Part shown: positions 1-5,643 of the stretch, one piece after another
Layout of the letters: every line of letters begins with the position of its first letter
Position numbering within the stretch: the stretch's first letter is position 1
Assembly: GCA_937871415.1 (NCBI GenBank)
Contig: CALMQD010000330.1
Span: 1 to 5,643 of the forward strand
From: an uncultured Phycisphaerales bacterium
GTDB lineage: Bacteria; Planctomycetota; Phycisphaerae; Phycisphaerales; UBA1924
Length of the DNA: 5,643 bases
Reading direction: 5' to 3'
The notes under the pieces: generated by a model
Database searches by the model: none
Told to the model about the DNA's origin: nothing
Seen by the model: the letters and a program-made list of their open reading frames with translations, nothing else
Translations under genes and position numbers: made by a program

Positions 1-1733
1 CGGCCCTCGCCGGGGTTCAAGACGTCTCCCGCATCTGCTCGCGCATCGCCCTCGCCCGGGCGACGCCGCGCGACTTGGTCGCCCTGGGCCGCTCGTTGGC
101 GCAGGTGCAGGCCCTCCGCGCCGCGGTCGAGAATGCCCCGGCGCTCACCGCCCAGCGTGAATCCCTCGCCGGCGTCGAGGCCGCGCTCGCGCCCCTCGCC
201 GCCGAGATCGCCCGCGCCTGCGTCGATTCTCCGCCGCCCCACCTCCGCGAGGGCGGCCTGATCCGCGACGGCGTCGACGCCGAACTCGACCAGGCCCGCC
301 TGCTCCGCACCGACGCGGGCGCCTGGATGGCCGAGTACCAGGCCCGCCTCATCCACGAGCACGACCTCCCCAGCCTCAAGGTCGGGTTCAACAAGATCTT
401 CGGCTACTACATCGAACTCCCCGCGGCCCAGGCGCGCCGCGCGCCCGACGCCTTCTCGCGCAAGCAGACGCTCAAGAACGCCGAGCGTTACATCACCCCC
501 GAACTCCGCGAGTTCGAGTCCAGGGTGACCACCGCCGAGGCCCGCGCCCTGCAGCGCGAGCAGGCCCTCTTCGACGATCTCTGCGCGCGTTGCGCACACG
601 CCGTCCGCTCCATCCACGTCTTCGCCGACGCCTGCGCCGAACTCGACGTGCTCCTCTGCTTCGCCGACAAGGCGGTCAAGCGGTCGTGGATCGCGCCCCG
701 CATCGTCCCCGAGCCCGCGCTGCGCATCGAGCAGGGACGCCACCCCGTGCTCGACGAGATCCTCGAGAACAACTTCGTCCCCAACGACCTCTCCCTCGGC
801 GCGCTCGCCGAGAGTGCTTCCGCCGGCGCCCCCGCCGACTCCGCGCCCCTCGCCCTCATCACCGGCCCCAACATGGCCGGCAAGAGCACCTTCATCCGCC
901 AGACCGCGCTGCTCGTGCTGCTCGCGCACTGCGGCTGCTTCGTGCCCGCTTCCGCCGCCACCATCGGCCTCACCGACCGCATCTTCACCCGCGTCGGCGC
1001 CGACGACGCCCTCCACGCCGGCCAATCGACCTTCATGGTCGAGATGATCGAAACCGCTCGCATCCTCCACCACGCCACCCCGCGATCCCTCGTCGTGCTC
1101 GACGAGATCGGGCGCGGCACGAGCACGCTCGACGGCCTGAGCCTCGCCTGGGCCATCGCCGAAACCCTCGCCGGCGCGTCCGGCGTGCCGGCCGCGTCCA
1201 CGCCGCGCACGCTCTTCGCCACGCATTACCACGAACTGACCGACCTCGAGGAACTCCTGCCCGGACGCGTGCGCAACCTGCAAGTCGCCGTGCGCGAGTG
1301 GGGCGACGACGTGGTCTTCCTGCACCGCATCCTCCCCGGACGCGCCGACCAGAGTTACGGCATCCACGTCGCCAAACTCGCGGGCCTGCCGGCGCAGACC
1401 GTCGCCCGCGCCCGCGAAGTGCTCGACAGCCTCGCGGTCCACCACGCCCTCGCCCCCGCCGCCGACGGACCCACCGGCAAGGCCCGCGCCCCCGGTCGAA
1501 CCCCGTCTCCCGATGCCGCGCTCCGCTTGGGTCCGGGCGCTGGCCCGGCCCCCAACTCCCCACCCGACGGCCAACTCACGCTCTTCACGCAGTTCGTCCA
1601 GCATCCCGCGGTCGACGCCCTGAAGGAACTCAAACTCGAGGCCCTCACGCCCCTCCAGGCCTTCGACGAACTGCGCCGGGTCAAGGGGGTCGCCGAGGGC
1701 GCCCCGTCCTCGCCCCCCGGCACGCGCCCCTGA
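1..1733 (+). CDS. mutS: DNA mismatch repair protein MutS, C-terminal 576 residues (5' end outside window)
   Basis: MutS is the ATPase clamp that recognises mismatched DNA and recruits MutL. The frame is open from base 3 with no start codon needed, so the gene continues to the left. About 300-350 N-terminal residues are missing: the mismatch-binding domain, the connector and the first part of the core. Counting from the first full codon, the core/lever segment VSRICSRIALARATPRDL comes first. GFNKIFGYYIE is at 128-138 and AERYITPEL at about 160. GRHPVLD is at 245-251, Walker A GPNMAGKST at 288-296 and STFMVEM at 342-348. Walker B LVVLDE is at 363-368, the signature GRGTST at 370-375 and the H-loop ATHYHEL around 408. 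A Pro/Gly/Ala-rich linker of about 40 residues follows, then QLTLF at 524-528. QLTLF matches the QL(S/D)LF beta-clamp-binding consensus. The tail ends with the usual TPLQAFDELRRVK helix. All catalytic motifs are intact. The gene is followed by its own terminator. A MutS2 paralogue is unlikely because the lever and clamp-domain motifs are those of MutS1. Confidence 0.97.
   Translation, partial: ALAGVQDVSRICSRIALARATPRDLVALGRSLAQVQALRAAVENAPALTAQRESLAGVEAALAPLAAEIARACVDSPPPHLREGGLIRDGVDAELDQARLLRTDAGAWMAEYQARLIHEHDLPSLKVGFNKIFGYYIELPAAQARRAPDAFSRKQTLKNAERYITPELREFESRVTTAEARALQREQALFDDLCARCAHAVRSIHVFADACAELDVLLCFADKAVKRSWIAPRIVPEPALRIEQGRHPVLDEILENNFVPNDLSLGALAESASAGAPADSAPLALITGPNMAGKSTFIRQTALLVLLAHCGCFVPASAATIGLTDRIFTRVGADDALHAGQSTFMVEMIETARILHHATPRSLVVLDEIGRGTSTLDGLSLAWAIAETLAGASGVPAASTPRTLFATHYHELTDLEELLPGRVRNLQVAVREWGDDVVFLHRILPGRADQSYGIHVAKLAGLPAQTVARAREVLDSLAVHHALAPAADGPTGKARAPGRTPSPDAALRLGPGAGPAPNSPPDGQLTLFTQFVQHPAVDALKELKLEALTPLQAFDELRRVKGVAEGAPSSPPGTRP
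1529..1552. repeat. Inverted repeat in the mutS linker region
   Basis: CCGGGC at 1533-1538 and GCCCGG at 1543-1548 form a perfect 6-bp stem with a GCTG loop. After one T/C mismatch, GGG at 1529-1531 also pairs with CCC at 1550-1552. A C-rich tract, CCCCCAACTCCCCACCC, follows directly. The hairpin lies in codons for the low-complexity linker between the ATPase domain and the clamp-binding motif, a part of MutS that varies freely in sequence and length. It could be a small palindromic element that inserted in frame, or just GC-rich linker sequence. Sequence alone does not decide this. Confidence 0.4.
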
Positions 1734-1762
1734 CCCGCGTCGACAACCGTTGCCAGTCCAAA

Positions 1763-1796
1763 GCACGCCATCCTCGGCGTGCAAGCCGCTTTTTTT
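1763..1796 (+). terminator. Probable intrinsic terminator of mutS
   Basis: This lies 29 bp after the mutS stop. GCACGCC at 1763-1769 pairs perfectly with GGCGTGC at 1776-1782 around the loop ATCCTC. After AAGCCGC comes a run of seven T at 1790-1796. The gap of seven bases between stem and T-run is longer than ideal. A second, weaker hairpin, CGGC 1775-1778 with GCCG 1785-1788, would sit one base from the T-run but excludes the first. Either way, hairpin plus T-run right after a stop codon is best read as the end of the mutS transcript. Confidence 0.65.
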
Positions 1797-1941
1797 CGGA
1801 CTCGGTGCAAAACGGGGGAACTTCCGCCGCGCCCACGACGAATGTACAGAGGCAGGGAGTTTGTTGAGGCCTCTCAGGGTTCCTCGCGGACCAGAGAGCC
1901 CGCTCGACAGTAAAGCCCCATCGACTCGGGGCCGTCGAAGT

Positions 1942-1996
1942 GGGGGTCAGCGCCCGGGGGCGAGGGGGGGGGTCTCAATCGGACTTGGGGGAGGGG
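1942..1996 (+). other. G-rich tract with long-loop G-quadruplex potential
   Basis: Five G runs lie close together: 1942-1946 (5), 1956-1960 (5), 1964-1972 (9), 1987-1991 (5) and 1993-1996 (4). Splitting the nine-G run in two gives four G tracts with loops of 9, 3 and 1 bases, so a quadruplex is possible, although one loop exceeds the usual seven-base limit. The tract is in the intergenic region and inside the candidate noncoding RNA, so it could form in DNA or RNA. Its pattern, hairpin CGCCC/GGGCG then G runs, loosely resembles the insertion in mnmG. Confidence 0.5.
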
Positions 1997-2050
1997 TGTT
2001 CAACCATGGTCGCCCGTGGGTAGGCGTTCGATGGACGCCGACCTACAACA

Positions 2051-2080
2051 CCCGTCCGAGCCTCCTCGGACGGGTTTTTT
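2051..2080 (+). terminator. Strong intrinsic terminator upstream of mnmG
   Basis: CCCGTCCGAG at 2051-2060 pairs perfectly over ten bases with CTCGGACGGG at 2065-2074. The loop is the four bases CCTC, and six T follow at once at 2075-2080. There is no matching A-run on the other side, so it works on the + strand only. It is about 320 bp beyond the mutS stop and behind another terminator, so it most likely ends a separate short transcript. It could instead act as an attenuator before mnmG. The first three bases of the stem are also the 3' side of the closing stem of the preceding three-way junction. Confidence 0.9.
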
Positions 2081-2087
2081 CGCAGCA

Positions 2088-2099
2088 CACCCGGGGGTG
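2088..2099. repeat. 12-base palindrome, second copy of the one at 1951-1962
   Basis: CACCCGGGGGTG is an inverted repeat (CACCC/GGGTG around GG), just past the terminator and 38 bp before the mnmG start. A near-copy, CGCCCGGGGGCG, is at 1951-1962. The two differ only at positions 2 and 11, and the change keeps the base pair (G:C to A:T). This could be a protein-binding site near the mnmG promoter or a chance match in GC-rich sequence. Confidence 0.35.
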
Positions 2100-2125
2100 A
2101 GCGCGGAGGCGCACGCCCGGTCGCG

Positions 2126-2131
2126 TACGAT
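2126..2131 (+). promoter_or_regulatory. Putative -10 element of mnmG, likely leaderless start
   Basis: TACGAT matches four of six bases of TATAAT, including the key A at position 2 and T at position 6. It ends five bases before the GTG start codon, so a transcript from it would begin at or next to the GTG with no room for a ribosome-binding site. No clear -35 box is present at the expected distance. The antiporter gene shows the same arrangement with TACCAT, which supports the reading. Confidence 0.5.
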
Positions 2132-2136
2132 GTCCT

Positions 2137-4146
<2,010 letters not shown>

Positions 4147-4209
4147 CCGCTCGCCGCGGCGCGCCCGCGCGTTCCCCGGGTCCCGCTGTTCGCTCCCGCC
4201 CCGCCTCGG

Positions 4210-4215
4210 TACCAT
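4210..4215 (+). promoter_or_regulatory. Putative -10 element of the antiporter gene, likely leaderless start
   Basis: TACCAT matches four of six TATAAT bases, including A at position 2 and T at position 6. It ends seven bases before the ATG at 4223, the spacing expected if the A of ATG is the first transcribed base. The sequence between, CCCCGCG, has no ribosome-binding site. A possible but poor -35 (TGTTCG, 4187-4192) sits 17 bases upstream. The 76-bp gap after mnmG shows no terminator with a T-run. Confidence 0.5.
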
Positions 4216-4222
4216 CCCCGCG

Positions 4223-5643
4223 ATGCACGATCTCCTCTGGCTCCTCGCCGAGGGCGGCCCGAACCGCAAGGTTCTCGACGTTCTCTACCTCCTGGCCGCC
4301 GCGGCGGTGGTCGCCGTCGGTTCCCGGCGACTCCGACTCCCGACCATCCCCGGCTACCTCATCGTCGGCGCGATCGTCGGCCCCCACGCCCTCAAGATCG
4401 TCGGCACCGACGAGAGCATCCAGGAGATCGGCGAACTCGCCATCATCCTGCTCATGTTCACCATCGGGATGCACATGGACCTCGACGGCATCCGGTCGGG
4501 CATGGTCCGCATCCTCTCCGTCGGCCTGATCAGCACGTTCCTGGTCGTCGGCGTCGGCGTCCCCGTCGGCATGGCCTTCGGCCTCTCCGCCCCCGTCGCC
4601 CTCACGATCGCCATGGCCCTCTCGATGAGTTCCACCGCCGTCGCCCTGGGCGTCCTCAACCAGCGGCGCGAGATGCACCTCCTGCACGGACGCCTCGCCG
4701 TCGGCATCGAACTCGTCCAGGATCTGCTGAGCGTCGCCGTCCTGGGCTCGCTCCCCGCCATCGCCGTTTGGGCCGGCGCCAAGGGCGTCGGCATCGACCA
4801 CGATCAGGTCCAGGTGCTCCACGAAACAGGCCTCTCCCACGCCATCGAGGTGCTCTCGAACGGGCTGCTCAAGTTCGGCGGCCTGGGCGTCTTCCTCGCG
4901 CTCGCCCGCTACGTGCTCCCGCGCCTGCTGAAGGAAGCCAGCCACGGCGGGGGCGCCGAACAACTCCTGGTCGTCTCCGCCGCCGTCGCGCTCGGCGCCG
5001 CTGGCCTCACCTGGACCCTCGGCTTCGGCCCGGTCCTGGGCGCGTTCCTCGCGGGCTTCATGCTCGCCGCCACCCCCTTCCGCTACCAGCTCGCCGGCCA
5101 GCTCTCCCCGCTCCGCGACCTCTTCATGGCCGTCTTCTTCACCAGCGTCGGCATGACCATGGACCTGGGCCAGGTCACCAACTCCTGGTGGATCATCCTC
5201 ATCGGGCTCGCCGTGCTGCTGGTCGTGAAGACCGCCGCGATCGGTTTCACCACCTGGGCCTGCGGCGCAACCGCCGCCGTCAGCGCATCGGTCGCGTTCC
5301 TCCTGGGCCAGGCCGGCGAGTTCAGCCTCGTGGTCTTCGGCGAGGCCGCCAAGCAGGGCATCCTCTCTTCCGAAATCCAGGGCATCGTGATCGCCATCAC
5401 GGTCCTCTCGCTCGTCGTCGCCTCGCCCTGGTACGACCTCGCTTCCCGTTTGCACAAGCGGCTCCAGCGAATCCCCACCGCCCGCTGGGTCGCCACGCAC
5501 ACGCTCCGCGACCACTTCCACCTCGGCCAGGGCCGGCCCCCGACCGCACCGGAAATCGCCACCGCCGTGCTCCCGGGCAGCGGCGGCGTCGCCGGCCCAC
5601 GGGCGCGCGCCGCCGGCCACGAGCCTTCCCACACCGACCACGA
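4223..5643 (+). CDS. CPA2-family cation:proton antiporter, KefB/KefC-like, N-terminal 473 residues (3' end outside window)
   Basis: This is an inner-membrane exchanger of monovalent cations (K+ or Na+) for protons, used for pH and ion balance. About twelve to thirteen hydrophobic segments can be read. They run from VLYLLAAAAVVAVG (about 20-33) and IPGYLIVGAIVGP (42-54) to a last one ending near residue 402. Family marks include IGELAIILLMFTIGMHMDL, SMSSTAVALGVLNQRRE, Gln166-Asp167 in ELVQDLLSV, LGAFLAGFMLAATPFR around 273-288, FFTSVGMTMDL, and GQAGEFSLVVF from 362. The QD pair is the type seen in KefB/KefC transporters rather than the ND or DD pair of Nha-type exchangers, so K+/H+ exchange is slightly favoured. 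After the membrane part, a basic then Pro/Gly/Ala/His-rich tail of about 70 residues leads off the window. Such tails often join to a TrkA-N (RCK) domain, which cannot be seen here. ATG 4223 is the only good start, just before the first membrane segment. The substrate cannot be assigned from sequence. Confidence 0.93.
   Translation, partial: MHDLLWLLAEGGPNRKVLDVLYLLAAAAVVAVGSRRLRLPTIPGYLIVGAIVGPHALKIVGTDESIQEIGELAIILLMFTIGMHMDLDGIRSGMVRILSVGLISTFLVVGVGVPVGMAFGLSAPVALTIAMALSMSSTAVALGVLNQRREMHLLHGRLAVGIELVQDLLSVAVLGSLPAIAVWAGAKGVGIDHDQVQVLHETGLSHAIEVLSNGLLKFGGLGVFLALARYVLPRLLKEASHGGGAEQLLVVSAAVALGAAGLTWTLGFGPVLGAFLAGFMLAATPFRYQLAGQLSPLRDLFMAVFFTSVGMTMDLGQVTNSWWIILIGLAVLLVVKTAAIGFTTWACGATAAVSASVAFLLGQAGEFSLVVFGEAAKQGILSSEIQGIVIAITVLSLVVASPWYDLASRLHKRLQRIPTARWVATHTLRDHFHLGQGRPPTAPEIATAVLPGSGGVAGPRARAAGHEPSHTDH

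Larger units (their letters stand above)
1866..2080 (+). ncRNA. Candidate structured noncoding RNA or leader RNA of unknown family
   Basis: This stretch lies between two + strand terminators and has no convincing protein frame, yet it is rich in pairing. Hairpin 1 (1868-1900) has an outer stem GGCTCTC-type/GAGAGCC with one bulged C, and an inner stem closing a TCGC loop. Hairpin 2 has TCGAC 1904-1908 with GTCGA 1934-1938, enclosing GCCCC 1915-1919 with GGGGC 1928-1932. A G-rich tract follows at 1942-1996. Next is a three-way junction. Its closing stem is GGGTGTT 1994-2000 with AACACCC 2047-2053. One arm is CCATGG 2004-2009 with CCGTGG 2014-2019, again with a TCGC loop. The other is GGCGTT 2023-2028 with GACGCC 2034-2039, extended by GTA/TAC. 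A strong terminator ends it. The 5' end is uncertain because I see no convincing promoter. I looked for the RNase P, SRP, tmRNA and tRNA core motifs and did not find them. 6S RNA or a cis-acting leader of mnmG remain possible. Confidence 0.42.

Noticed and set aside
590..1867. Arg/Pro-rich + strand frame overlapping mutS
   Set aside because: Composition is the usual off-frame reading of C-ending codons, and all MutS motifs are in the other frame.
2020..2046. TTCGA within a hairpin as a tRNA or tmRNA T-arm
   Set aside because: The base that should pair across the loop is G instead of C, the loop length is wrong, and there is no acceptor stem or CCA end.
1866..2050. RNase P RNA, SRP RNA or tmRNA
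   Set aside because: The conserved cores (GAGGAAAGTCC of RNase P, the GGAA-loop helix 8 of SRP RNA, the tmRNA tRNA-like ends) are not present.
1750..2100. 116-residue + strand frame across the intergenic region
   Set aside because: It starts before and runs through the mutS terminator, crosses the second terminator, has no ribosome-binding site, and its codon use is unlike the neighbours.
2105..2109. GGAGG as a Shine-Dalgarno sequence for mnmG
   Set aside because: It lies 27 bases before the GTG, too far for ribosome binding, and no in-frame start codon exists closer to it.

Overview
This is a GC-rich (by eye close to 70 percent) bacterial chromosome segment carrying three protein genes in a row, all on the + strand. 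They are the 3' two-thirds of mutS (mismatch repair ATPase), a complete mnmG/gidA (tRNA wobble-uridine modification enzyme), and the membrane part of a CPA2-family cation:proton antiporter that runs off the right edge. No phage, transposase, CRISPR or tRNA gene is visible. The codon style is strongly C-ending. Two genes appear leaderless and lack Shine-Dalgarno sequences. Both traits fit Planctomycetota of the Phycisphaerae type, but that placement is an inference from style and not from a marker gene.

Layout: positions 1-1733 hold mutS, cut at the left edge, ending in a Pro/Gly/Ala-rich linker and a clear beta-clamp-binding motif. Positions 1763-1796 hold a probable terminator for mutS. Positions 1797-2080 contain no convincing protein gene. 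They hold several stable predicted hairpins, a very G-rich tract, a three-way-junction-like fold and a textbook intrinsic terminator at 2051-2080. Since mutS already has its own terminator, this second, stronger one implies a separate short transcript, so I call a candidate structured noncoding RNA of unknown family. Positions 2081-2136 form a short promoter region, and mnmG occupies 2137-4146. A 76-bp gap follows, then the antiporter from 4223.

The most unusual points are four. (1) The candidate noncoding RNA or attenuator lies between mutS and mnmG. (2) A 57-bp, purine-rich, in-frame insertion sits inside the FAD-binding core of mnmG; it uses codons foreign to the rest of the gene and carries a hairpin and a G-quadruplex motif, like a dispersed palindromic repeat captured in an essential-type gene. 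(3) A TAC(G/C)AT -10-like hexamer lies 5-7 nt before the start codon of both complete gene starts, suggesting leaderless mRNAs. (4) A pair of 12-base palindromes flanks the terminator region and differs by a compensatory base-pair change.

The three proteins do not form an obvious pathway. MutS acts in DNA repair, MnmG in tRNA modification, and the antiporter in ion and pH homeostasis. The terminators and separate promoter-like boxes suggest they are transcribed independently despite sharing a direction.
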